In this document: piece by piece, positions 1 through 6,742 of the stretch
Layout: each line of letters begins with the position of its first letter
Position numbering within the stretch: position 1 is the stretch's first letter
Source of the DNA: Agrobacterium tumefaciens
GTDB taxonomy: Bacteria; Pseudomonadota; Alphaproteobacteria; Rhizobiales; Rhizobiaceae
Length of the DNA stretch: 64,000 bases
Direction: 5' to 3'
Assembly: GCF_000834635.1 (NCBI RefSeq)
Contig: NZ_JXQV01000015.1
Coordinates: 1 to 64,000, forward strand
Notes under the pieces: generated by a model
Told to the model about the DNA's origin: nothing
Databases searched by the model: none
Seen by the model: only the letters and a program-made list of their open reading frames with translations
Program-made: the position numbers and the translations under genes

Positions 1-385
1 CGCAAACCTCCCCCCAGATCAATCGCAAAATCTATATAAAACTATAAGCTATCTATATAAATGCGAGATCTTCCTAAATTCATTGCTGATTGCCCATCGA
101 GTTTACGCACTCCTCCATCCAAAAAACCGCCCCGATCAAAGATATTATATATAAAAGCACCTCTCCAGGATAATGATTGTATACTTTTTAGTTCACATCT
201 TCATCCGACCCGAGAGTGAAAAAATATTCTTTATTTGGAGTATAAATATCGTCACTTATGTATAAATTAACAATCATATAGAAAATATACCCAAAAACGC
301 GTGGAGCACTGCACCTCCCAAAGGTTGCAAAATCGATTGACTCTCACAATCGACTAGCCGAACATCGCTCGATATTACAGGGACA
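1..385. other. AT-rich non-coding stretch
   Basis: I see no credible gene here. The first 300 bases are rich in A+T with several TATATAA-like runs, unlike the genes that follow. No tRNA, clear terminator or repeat was recognised. Confidence 0.5.
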
Positions 386-616
386 ATGAAAATCACCATG
401 TCGCCAGACCGCTTTAATCAATGCCTGCGGGTCATCCGCTGGACGCCAATCAATATCGCGTCCGCTCTGCAATGTGAACTTTCCTGTATCGAGGCCCCGG
501 AAGCGGGCAATGAAGCCGTCCCTGCCGGTCTGGCCGAATGGCTCGAAACGCTTGCACAAGCCCATGAGGCTCTTCCGCCACCAATCACCTACAGAGGTAA
601 ACGGTCGACCCTCTGA
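386..616 (+). CDS. small helix-turn-helix-like protein
   Basis: A 76-residue protein. Its N-terminal half (SPDRFNQCLRVIRWTP, then IASALQCEL) follows the pattern of small rhizobial proteins with a degenerate HTH_3-like fold, normally reading F-x-x-C-L-x-x-I-x-W-x-x-x-x-L-A. The middle (VPAGLAEWLETLAQAH) matches the family's usual final helix. It probably binds DNA, but no target is known. A second ATG four codons in (398) is an alternative start; a weak AGGGA lies just before 386. It stands alone, upstream of a HipA remnant, and HTH proteins often pair with HipA, but the two are on opposite strands and are not an operon. Confidence 0.6.
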   Translation: MKITMSPDRFNQCLRVIRWTPINIASALQCELSCIEAPEAGNEAVPAGLAEWLETLAQAHEALPPPITYRGKRSTL

Positions 617-685
617 TCGCCAACGCCGCCATCTTAACAATCACCGGATCACACATCAGGAAACATGTCACCGCAACTCTGTGCC

Positions 686-997
686 TCATCGCTTTTGATC
701 AGCCAGCCGATTGCCATTCAGGAATTTGTCGAGTTCAACAGTACGGGATCTGGGTAGCCGAACGTCTTCAGCAAATTGCGGCCACCGGTCTACGGCCGCT
801 CGAACCTGCTCTATAACCTCCCTGACACCTTGATCCGGGATCGACGCCCCTCTGGAGACCACCAAAAGGTGAGAAATGCCGGGGGTTCTACCTTCCCAGG
901 CTATTGCCGCGCTGTGCTCACCGCCTGGTCCGGACGAAAAAGTAAGATCGTATGCGGGTGCGGCGCTTTTTACCGCCGCAGTGGCAAAGAGTGCCAC
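686..997 (-). pseudogene. HipA-family kinase toxin, C-terminal remnant
   Basis: About 103 residues, read from a GTG at 997, match only the C-terminal end of HipA-type serine/threonine kinases: the segment APAYDLTFSSGPGGEH followed by GEGRTPG-like GRTPGISHLL and a helical tail with VIEQVRAAVDRW. Full HipA proteins are about 400-440 residues and carry the nucleotide-binding and catalytic parts upstream, which are absent here. The part retained is the structural PAYDL region. I therefore call it a remnant that cannot act as a kinase. No hipB-like antitoxin is adjacent. Confidence 0.7.
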
Positions 998-1077
998 CGG
1001 GACCGCTCAAGAAAACGCATAGAAATTTAGTATCAAAGAGCCCCTTAAGCCACCCGGATCAAACAGAATGGTTTTTT

Positions 1078-1125
1078 TGTACGTACGATAATTCTTGCAA
1101 CGTCCAGTTCATTATTGTACGTACA
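1078..1125. promoter_or_regulatory. inverted-repeat operator upstream of brnT
   Basis: Two 15-bp arms, 1078-1092 (TGTACGTACGATAAT) and 1111-1125 (its reverse complement with one mismatch), are separated by 18 bp and end 4 bp before the brnT ATG. Each arm itself contains a TGTACGTAC half-palindrome. The centre-to-centre spacing of 33 bp is about three helical turns. BrnA-type antitoxins are known to autoregulate, so this is the likely BrnA or BrnA-BrnT binding site. Confidence 0.6.
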
Positions 1126-1129
1126 GTAT

Positions 1130-1378
1130 ATGAAAATCACTTACGACGAAACAAAGCGGCTGGCCAACATCGAGAAACACAATCTCGATTTCGCGGACCT
1201 GACAATCGAGTTCTTCGCGACCTCTATCGTCCTTCCAACCAAGGCCGAACGCTTCATGGCAATAGGTGAGTTTCAGGGCCGCACCATCATCGCGGTCGTT
1301 TTCCGCCCCCTGGGATCGCAAGCTCTTTCTGTCATCTCAATGCGCCCAGCCAGCAACAAGGAAAGGAAGCTGTCATGA
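1130..1378 (+). CDS. brnT: BrnT-family ribonuclease toxin
   Basis: An 82-residue protein of the BrnT family (type II toxin with a RelE-like fold that cleaves mRNA and halts growth). The hallmark start (KITYDETKRLANIEKHNLDFADL) and the TIIAVVFRPLG strand before RPASNKERK fit the family, including the conserved R-x-A-x-x-x-E-R end. I use the ATG at 1130 rather than an upstream TTG at 1115, because 1130 gives the usual N-terminus and 1115 lies inside the operator arm. It overlaps brnA by four bases (ATGA), so the two are translationally coupled. BrnA is expected to bind it and neutralise it. Confidence 0.88.
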   Translation: MKITYDETKRLANIEKHNLDFADLTIEFFATSIVLPTKAERFMAIGEFQGRTIIAVVFRPLGSQALSVISMRPASNKERKLS

Positions 1379-1695
1379 CAGTCAAATTCGCGTCAAAACG
1401 TCCGCTATCAAACGAAGAAGAAGCCGAAGTGCAACGGATGATCGCCGCCGATCCTGACGCACCGGAAGCCACCGACGAGGAGATCGCGCAGGCAAAGCCT
1501 TTTCGCGAAGCTTTTCCCGAACTAGCCAAAAGCATCAACCGGGAAATGTCCCGTCGAGGCAGACCGCCAGCAGATAGCACCAAAACGCCCGTGACGATCC
1601 GCCTCGACCCCGATCTCGTCAAGCACTACAAGGAAACGGGCAGGGGTTGGCAATCGCGCCTCAACGACGATTTGAGGAAAGTGAACGGTTTATAG
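1375..1695 (+). CDS. brnA: BrnA-family antitoxin
   Basis: A 106-residue antitoxin of the BrnA family. It has a disordered acidic N-terminal half (EEEAEVQRMIAADPDAPEATDEE) and a C-terminal ribbon-helix-helix segment (TPVTIRLDPDLVKHYKETG, then GWQSRLNDDLRK) that is the usual DNA-binding and dimerisation part. The start overlaps the brnT stop. It should neutralise BrnT and repress the operon through the inverted repeat at 1078-1125. The order toxin first, antitoxin second is normal for brnTA. Confidence 0.88.
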   Translation: MTVKFASKRPLSNEEEAEVQRMIAADPDAPEATDEEIAQAKPFREAFPELAKSINREMSRRGRPPADSTKTPVTIRLDPDLVKHYKETGRGWQSRLNDDLRKVNGL

Positions 1696-1832
1696 TTGAA
1701 AAGTATCACGACGACCCCGGCCCGCCGCCGCGCTACCGTTGGCGCGAAACGTGGCCGGGAAAAAACCACGAAGACTATCCTACTCTCATCAGATGCGCGC
1801 AGCACTCATCCAAACTGGACAGAGCTTAACAC

Positions 1833-1867
1833 TTGAAAGCCAATTATATTGACGCTATATTGCGTCA
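1833..1867 (+). promoter_or_regulatory. promoter with overlapping operator for the Xre/RES pair
   Basis: A -35-like TTGAAA (1833-1838) and a -10-like TATATT (1856-1861) are 17 bp apart. The -10 box sits inside the perfect inverted repeat TGACGC-TATATT-GCGTCA (1850-1867), placed so that a bound dimer would block RNA polymerase. This fits autorepression by the Xre antitoxin 32 bp downstream. It is inferred from sequence pattern only. Confidence 0.55.
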
Positions 1868-1898
1868 TAATTAACGTTATTATCGATGGGTATCTCAA

Positions 1899-2249
1899 AT
1901 GGCTCTTGCTCAATATGCTGACAATGGCCTGTTTGCGCCAAGAAAAATCGCTGACGTTTTTCACACGACAAGCGACGACATCGCCCGTAGTGCTGGCCTC
2001 GGCAAGGATGCAGTCCAGCGCAAGGAGCGTATCAGATCCGACAAAACACAGCGGCGTCTGCGCGAAATGATCGAAGTCGTCAATAAAGTTGAGACCCGCT
2101 TCGGATCCGCGCTCATGGCATACGCCTGGTATCGCTCAGAACCTCTCTCTGGCTTTTCCGGGCACACCGCAATGCAGCTTGTTCGAGATGGACGCGCTGA
2201 CGAAGTGCTCGACTATATCGATGCCATCGATGCTGGCGTGCATGCCTGA
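1899..2249 (+). CDS. Xre/MbcA/ParS-type antitoxin
   Basis: A 116-residue antitoxin of the RES-Xre (type II) group. The N-terminal half carries a helix-turn-helix (IADVFHTTSDDIARSAGLGKDAVQRKE). The C-terminal half is the toxin-binding MbcA/ParS (DUF2384) domain, with RFGSALMAYAWYRSEPLSG and the HTAMQLVRDGRADEVLDYID end. It probably represses its own promoter through the palindrome at 1850-1867. The RES toxin gene starts 9 bp after its stop. All elements of an intact antitoxin are present. Confidence 0.85.
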   Translation: MALAQYADNGLFAPRKIADVFHTTSDDIARSAGLGKDAVQRKERIRSDKTQRRLREMIEVVNKVETRFGSALMAYAWYRSEPLSGFSGHTAMQLVRDGRADEVLDYIDAIDAGVHA

Positions 2250-2257
2250 CATTACCG

Positions 2258-2755
2258 ATGCAGTACAAAGGTAAGCTCTATCGAGCACTCAACCCCGTCT
2301 ACGCTCGCGAACCGCTCTCCGGACGAGGTGCAGAGCTTTACGGCGGCAGATTTAACCCTAAGGGCACGCCCGCGCTTTATACGTCATTGACCATCATGAC
2401 GGCACTGAGGGAAGCAAATCAGGCAGGAAGCCTACAGCCAACCACTCTTGTCTCCTATGAGGCCGATCTCGAGCCTTTGTTCGATACCCGTGACGCGAAC
2501 GCGCTGCAGGACCATGGCATCAACCCTCAAGATCTTGGCGCGACAACTTGGCGCGACGATATGAAAGTTCTCGGTCAAGCCCCGACACAGCGGCTGGCGC
2601 GCGATTTGAAGAGCGCAGGCTTCTGCGGCCTGGTCGTCAGGAGCTTTGCTCCAGGCGCCACCGATGCCGACCTCAATATCGTCCTCTGGACATGGCGTGG
2701 ATCAGTTCCACCTCGCCTGACGTTGATCGACGACGAACGGCGATTGTCGCAATAG
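2258..2755 (+). CDS. RES-domain toxin
   Basis: A 165-residue RES-domain protein. The family is named after conserved Arg, Glu and Ser; here R9 (LYRALNP), GGRFNPKG, the S of YTS and the E of LREA are all in place. Characterised members (for example MbcT) consume NAD+ by phosphorolysis or hydrolysis and stop growth until the Xre partner binds. The gene has no clear Shine-Dalgarno of its own and lies 9 bp after the antitoxin, suggesting translational coupling. Length and motifs look intact. Confidence 0.87.
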   Translation: MQYKGKLYRALNPVYAREPLSGRGAELYGGRFNPKGTPALYTSLTIMTALREANQAGSLQPTTLVSYEADLEPLFDTRDANALQDHGINPQDLGATTWRDDMKVLGQAPTQRLARDLKSAGFCGLVVRSFAPGATDADLNIVLWTWRGSVPPRLTLIDDERRLSQ

Positions 2756-2873
2756 CAACATTCCATCTTGATAATCACAGGATCACCGGAGCCACGCTTG
2801 AGCCGGACCTTGCTAACATCAGGGAAGTGGAAGCAGCCTGACACGGCAACCCGTACCCACAGGCGCGAACTGT

Positions 2874-3086
2874 GACGCTTTTCTCAAGCTTGAGCCAAGT
2901 TCTGCGGCACTCGAAAGCGGCTTAACCCGTGACGTCAGGAATGTTGGCCACTTTGGCACGGGCGACTTACAGGTCACGCTGAAGTCGATGGCGGACTTTG
3001 AGAAGGCACAGCCGTTGTTGCTAAGGGCGTATGAGGGTGGATGGCTTGTTTTCGTCTTGGCAGCAACGAACAGTTATGCACAATGA
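2874..3086 (+). pseudogene. DUF5655-type protein, C-terminal remnant
   Basis: One frame reads DAFLKLEPSSAALESG, then TRDVRNVGHFGTGDLQVTL, then FEKAQPLLLRAYEGG before a TGA at 3084. The block GHFGTGDL-x-V with a closing EKA-x-PL-x-x-x-Y-E is the typical end of DUF5655 domains found in predicted transport or restriction-associated proteins. No start codon or upstream part is visible, so only about 70 residues survive. The preceding part was probably replaced when the Xre/RES block arrived. Confidence 0.55.
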
Positions 3087-3115
3087 CCGGTTGTCAGTTC
3101 AAGAGCGAGTGCCGT

Positions 3116-3640
3116 ATGAACCAGCTCTCTATAAAAGACCGATTGCTTGCAGCGCGCCGCGTGCTCTTCGGCCAAGGCGACAACGCTGTAATATGTAGTT
3201 TCTGCGGAAAATCCCGGCAGGACGGCGTCGGCAATATCATTGCCGGGCCAGGAGTGGCGATCTGTGCCTCATGCGCGCGGATCGCCGTAGATTGGGACCT
3301 CACCAGCTATTTTCAAGAGATGACCGGCACCACGATCGACACATTTTCGATCTTTTATCAACATCAGGCATGCCTGCTCCCACAACATAGGCGCCAGATT
3401 GATGATGACCTCCAGTGGTGCGCTGGGGAATTAAACGCGGAGCTCATAGGCTGGAATTATGGATGGGCAAAAAGTGATTCAGTTGACGGGTTGACCGTTT
3501 ACGTGCGAACCAGAGACAATGTGAATATCGCTATTTTCAGAGAGACATTCACCCAGACCTACCTCCGTCTGGCGTCAACCGATGTGCCTTCACCACGCTC
3601 CGCCACACTGGCGGCACCTTGGCCCAGTGAAATCCTCTAA
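3116..3640 (+). CDS. orphan ClpX-type zinc-finger protein
   Basis: A 174-residue protein whose N-terminus carries a ClpX C4 zinc-binding domain: C27-S-F-C30-GKS, then IIAGPGVAIC50-ASC53. In ClpX this module dimerises and recruits substrates or adaptors; here it is joined not to an AAA+ ATPase but to about 110 residues I do not recognise (aa 60-174), with no Walker motifs. I prefer the ATG at 3116; ATGs at 3041 and 3083 would overlap the DUF5655 remnant. It may bind a ClpX partner or act as an adaptor, but that is inference. The tRNA-Ser repeat begins 28 bp downstream. Confidence 0.7.
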   Translation: MNQLSIKDRLLAARRVLFGQGDNAVICSFCGKSRQDGVGNIIAGPGVAICASCARIAVDWDLTSYFQEMTGTTIDTFSIFYQHQACLLPQHRRQIDDDLQWCAGELNAELIGWNYGWAKSDSVDGLTVYVRTRDNVNIAIFRETFTQTYLRLASTDVPSPRSATLAAPWPSEIL

Positions 3641-3668
3641 CCGGCGCACGTATCACTGCAACCACCCT

Positions 3669-3809
3669 GATTGCTGGTTATGAGAACGCCCGCACGAACC
3701 TCACAGTTCGTGCCCGCGGAGAGGTGGCAGAGTGGTCGAATGCACCGCACTCGAAATGCGGCATACCTGCAAGGGTATCGTGGGTTCAAATCCCACCCTC
3801 TCCGCCATA
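3669..3809 (+). repeat. 141-bp direct repeat, copy 1 (contains tRNA-Ser)
   Basis: This segment is identical over 141 bp to 22806-22946. It covers 49 bp of leader, the complete tRNA-Ser gene and two bases beyond CCA. The leader contains a perfect 8-bp hairpin (GCACGAAC, loop CTCACA, GTTCGTGC) directly in front of the tRNA. The two copies bracket 19.1 kb. Sequences beyond both ends differ, although the downstream flanks keep faint similarity (GGG-TA/CGG-CAAGGTTT). Confidence 0.95.
3718..3807 (+). tRNA. tRNA-Ser (CGA), copy 1
   Basis: A complete 90-nt tRNA including the encoded CCA. The acceptor stem pairs GGAGAGG with CCTCTCC. The anticodon stem CCGCA/TGCGG encloses the loop CTCGAAA, giving anticodon CGA (reads UCG, serine). 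There is a long variable arm (TACCTGCAAGGGTA), as expected of class II tRNA-Ser, and a TΨC arm GTGGGTTCAAATCCCAC. Spurious antisense reading frames over this gene should be ignored. Confidence 0.96.
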
Positions 3810-4083
3810 GCGAGCCATGGGTAGTAAGGTTTTTCCGTAATCGATTGGATGCCTTGATTGCTGGTTGTCTAATGCGCGCAGATAATTTTGCACGAATGGG
3901 CCACACTTGCGGCACGTCCTCGTCGGCATTCGATCTTCTGATAATCCCTCAGACTTTACCATAGCGATACCGGCAACCATCGAAAATACGCACCCACTAA
4001 CCTTCAAGAGATACTACCAGCCACTCGCGCTCCATTAGGAATGCGCACACGACGACGATTTTTCGACATCAGCGAGCATGACC

Positions 4084-4761
4084 CTATTGAACTGTCACTT
4101 CGAGCAAAGGGAGGATCCGCGGCTTGCCGCGTGCGGCATCCTGCAACAAAGAGGGAATGATGAGGCAATTTCGACCAAACTCGTAAACCTTGGCTAGGAA
4201 AGCCGGTGTCGTGAGATAATCGCGAACATTATACCTTTCGATATATCTAACATCATTAATCATTCGATCGACTGCCGGTTGGATGTTTTTGGTATCGTAA
4301 TCACTTGCGAAAATCGTAAATCTTACCAGCGATGTCTGGAGATCAGCCAATTTGCCCGTCGCGCTTGTTGCCGCTTTCTGAGCGGCTGGGCCATCGGCTC
4401 CGAGATCGTTCGCGCTGATATTACTCTTGCCGCTTATCGTTTCTTTTTTAAAAATCACGTCATAAGCTTGGCGATCGCGAGAACGCAGCCGTTCAATCGA
4501 AGATACATATGGGAGAGAGTCCTTGCAGACATCGGAGACAGCCATCACCATACCTTCAATGGTGCGATTGCGGTCGGCGGCGGTCAGCTGCTGGCGCATC
4601 AGAGAGTATTGACAGAGGTAGACGACGACCGCAAGACCAGTAAAGACTGCAGCGATAATAGAGGCTACAGCGCCAATTTTCGTGAGGGTGGACTCGGGTG
4701 TCGTGATGACAACTTGCCGAGGCTGCTGAAGTGCACTGGAATCCGACTGTTTATCTGCCAT
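4084..4761 (-). CDS. single-pass membrane protein, unknown function
   Basis: A 225-residue protein not recognised. The start at 4761 is chosen because AGGAGA lies 8-9 bp upstream; a longer frame back to 4971 has no such site and runs through the integrase-start repeat A. A basic/polar N-terminus (about 30 residues) is followed by one membrane segment (VASIIAAVFTGLAVVVYLC, about aa 32-50), then a soluble region of about 170 residues with helical character. The layout suggests a membrane-anchored protein with its bulk on one side. It lies between the tRNA-Ser gene and repeat A. Confidence 0.6.
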   Translation of the reverse strand: MADKQSDSSALQQPRQVVITTPESTLTKIGAVASIIAAVFTGLAVVVYLCQYSLMRQQLTAADRNRTIEGMVMAVSDVCKDSLPYVSSIERLRSRDRQAYDVIFKKETISGKSNISANDLGADGPAAQKAATSATGKLADLQTSLVRFTIFASDYDTKNIQPAVDRMINDVRYIERYNVRDYLTTPAFLAKVYEFGRNCLIIPSLLQDAARGKPRILPLLEVTVQ

Positions 4762-4874
4762 GCATATCTCCTGGTTGGCCGCGGTCGCGATTACCATGGC
4801 GCGCTGATGTAGGCTAGGATGCGTTATCTTTAAAGGCGGGGCTAGATCGCTGTCTGACCATTTCTGAGACTTTT

Positions 4875-4975
4875 CTTGGCATCTCCAGGGGGACGTCTTT
4901 CGCATGGTCTCCAACACAATGGAAATCCAACATGGCAACGATCCGGAAACTGAGAGGATGCTGGCAAGCACAGGT
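4875..4975 (+). repeat. integrase-start repeat, copy A
   Basis: A 101-bp block aligning without gaps to 8139-8239. Its upstream part starts CTTGGC exactly 57 bp before an ATG at 4932, and the coding part reads MATIRKLRGCWQAQV, ending at CAGGT (4975). After that point the sequence is unrelated to the integrase. It looks like an attachment-site-like remnant of the integrase gene's 5' end. Confidence 0.8.
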
Positions 4976-5022
4976 TCGGTCTTTTTCCCGCACGTTGTTA
5001 AAAATTACAGCTGTCCAGCTCT

Positions 5023-5616
5023 TTAAGGCTTGCAAAGATCAGCAGTGTCCCAGGTGGCATTGAATTCGATCCTTCCAGTAACGCCAAAGCCTGCGGAGAC
5101 GTCGACTACAGTTCCAAACTCTTTAGGACGGGCGGGCATTCCACAAACAGCCGTCTTCGCGTTTGTCATCAGCTCACTCATCACCTCGGTCATGCTTTCG
5201 GTGCTGGGCATGTAACCCTCAAGTGCGCTGATGCCCTTAATTTTTGAGACCGTCTCGCCCTCACCTACATTATCAAGCATAGTCTCGGGAGGATTTACGC
5301 CGCGTGGAACAACGTAGACCGAAGAGATCGCCCCGCCTGGCTCAGACTTCACCCAAAATTCCTGTTCTTTGAGCTGCTCAAGCAACTGCTGCCGGTTCAG
5401 GTTTAAATTCAGTGCCTCCGCCGTCAGTGTTTGCTGCTTATCCGTCGGTGATTGTTCGGATCGGGTGGGGATTGTTGGTTCTGTGCCAGGCACGACCTTG
5501 AGCGACCCATCACGCTGCTTTTCAACACTAAAGCGCTGGTGCTCCTTGGCTTCCTGCGTAAAAGCGGCTGATGGGACAACCACACATGTAAACAGGCACA
5601 CTACGCATTTCAGCAT
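5023..5616 (-). CDS. predicted periplasmic protein, unknown function
   Basis: A 197-residue protein with an N-terminal signal peptide (MLKCVVCLFTCVVVPSAAFTQ, probable cleavage after SAAFT or AFTQ). The start at 5616 has AAGGAGAG about 7 bp upstream. The rest is polar, with two helical stretches (LTAEALNLNLNRQQLLEQL; TESMTEVMSELM) and a C-terminal half with beta pattern and two cysteines (AVCGMPARP; TADLCKP) that could form a disulfide. I do not recognise a family. It is the last gene of the block between repeats A and B and probably follows the HNH gene in transcription. Confidence 0.6.
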   Translation of the reverse strand: MLKCVVCLFTCVVVPSAAFTQEAKEHQRFSVEKQRDGSLKVVPGTEPTIPTRSEQSPTDKQQTLTAEALNLNLNRQQLLEQLKEQEFWVKSEPGGAISSVYVVPRGVNPPETMLDNVGEGETVSKIKGISALEGYMPSTESMTEVMSELMTNAKTAVCGMPARPKEFGTVVDVSAGFGVTGRIEFNATWDTADLCKP

Positions 5617-5720
5617 CAGACTCTCCTTCAGCGAGTTGTTACGAAGCTTAGAATGCCGTGGTTGCTGCTGATTAGTCAGCGAAGGCCACGTTGAGCTAAT
5701 TTCTGGGAAAATCATCATTT

Positions 5721-6686
5721 TCACTGAAGCTTCGCCCATTTCACACGCGCATTTTGGTTGTGCTTTACCAAGTATTCGAAATGCTCGTCTTTCAGACCGA
5801 TCACCTTCTGATCCTCAAGATTACCAAGGCCCGCCTGATTAAGTTCCTCAGGTTTCAGTCCCGCAACATTTTCCCACTCACCCCCGGCATTTAAAGTGAT
5901 AAGATGAGCGTCGAAGGCTGCGTCGTATGCAGCAGACAGCAGTAACCCGTTAAACGGCGACAGACGTTCGTGATCAGTTGCGGCTGACCATGCAACGATG
6001 TGGGATGCTCGCAGGAGGTTCTTATGCTCCAAGCCGGTCGCACAGCATTTGCTTGCCCACATCGTCATCAGAGATTCACGAAATTGCCCCTGTCCTACAC
6101 GCGCTTGAATTATTGCTTCTCGCGTGGTTGCCTTTACGCCGTGCGGTTGACTTTCAGGGGTCTCGGCCGTTGTAGCTAGGGCGTCATCGAGCCCGCCGGG
6201 TCGTTGCATCTCTAAGGCTATGCGAATCCGCTCAAAAAACTCTGGCGCATCTGCGCCTGGAAGTTCGGCAAAGTAAACCTGATTGCCCTCTATTTTTCCA
6301 TCTTCATCTATACGGAATGGGCTTCTGGGGGCAGCATAACGAAAGAGTCCGTTCGACATTGACTCACGAGAGATACGCTTGTCGAAAGTGATTAACTCAA
6401 CGGGCAACAGCCAACCTTCAGAATTCCAGCTGTCCTGATCCGGAAACGTATGCGGTTTGGGCCGATTTGGCAGGGCCGTCGTCTTTGCCACCGCCACGCC
6501 CTCAATAAATCCGTCCCGTGCCACCACGACAAACTCACCAGCTCTTACTTCCTGGATGATGGACCAATGCCACTGGGGAGGACCTAGTGATTTATCTTTG
6601 CGGACACTGCGATTAGGGCACCACAGGGCACCTGCTTCCTTTTGCTCTCGAAACCGTGCGCCTGTATTGACCCACCAAATGCTCAT
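5721..6686 (-). CDS. HNH endonuclease with PUA/EVE-like N-terminal domain
   Basis: A 321-residue putative restriction endonuclease. The N-terminal ~100 residues (WWVNTGARF, then LGPPQWHWSIIQEVRAGEFVVVARDG, then GVAVAKTTA) look like a PUA/EVE-type domain, a fold that can read modified bases. The C-terminal part is an HNH_2 domain: GQFRESLMTMWASKCCATGL, LLRASHIVAW, ERLSPFNGLLLS, YDAAFDAHLITL. In this family the HI and the FNG/AFD segments hold the metal-binding and catalytic residues. The combination fits a modification-dependent (type IV-like) restriction enzyme. It lies within the A-B block, divergent from nothing and co-directional with its neighbours. Confidence 0.78.
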   Translation of the reverse strand: MSIWWVNTGARFREQKEAGALWCPNRSVRKDKSLGPPQWHWSIIQEVRAGEFVVVARDGFIEGVAVAKTTALPNRPKPHTFPDQDSWNSEGWLLPVELITFDKRISRESMSNGLFRYAAPRSPFRIDEDGKIEGNQVYFAELPGADAPEFFERIRIALEMQRPGGLDDALATTAETPESQPHGVKATTREAIIQARVGQGQFRESLMTMWASKCCATGLEHKNLLRASHIVAWSAATDHERLSPFNGLLLSAAYDAAFDAHLITLNAGGEWENVAGLKPEELNQAGLGNLEDQKVIGLKDEHFEYLVKHNQNARVKWAKLQ

Positions 6687-6742
6687 CGTTAGTAACCCTA
6701 GCTGAAATGCGTATGTTTTTGTTCGTGATGCCTAGACAGACG

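Noticed and set aside
1112-1321. Minus-strand frame over brnT and its operator
   Set aside because: BrnT on the plus strand is a clear family match with proper coupling to BrnA.
3637-3915. Minus-strand reading frame over the first tRNA-Ser (and its twin at 22838-23137)
   Set aside because: It is the antisense of a tRNA; the peptide text is the well-known false protein seen opposite tRNA genes and it is duplicated only because the tRNA is.
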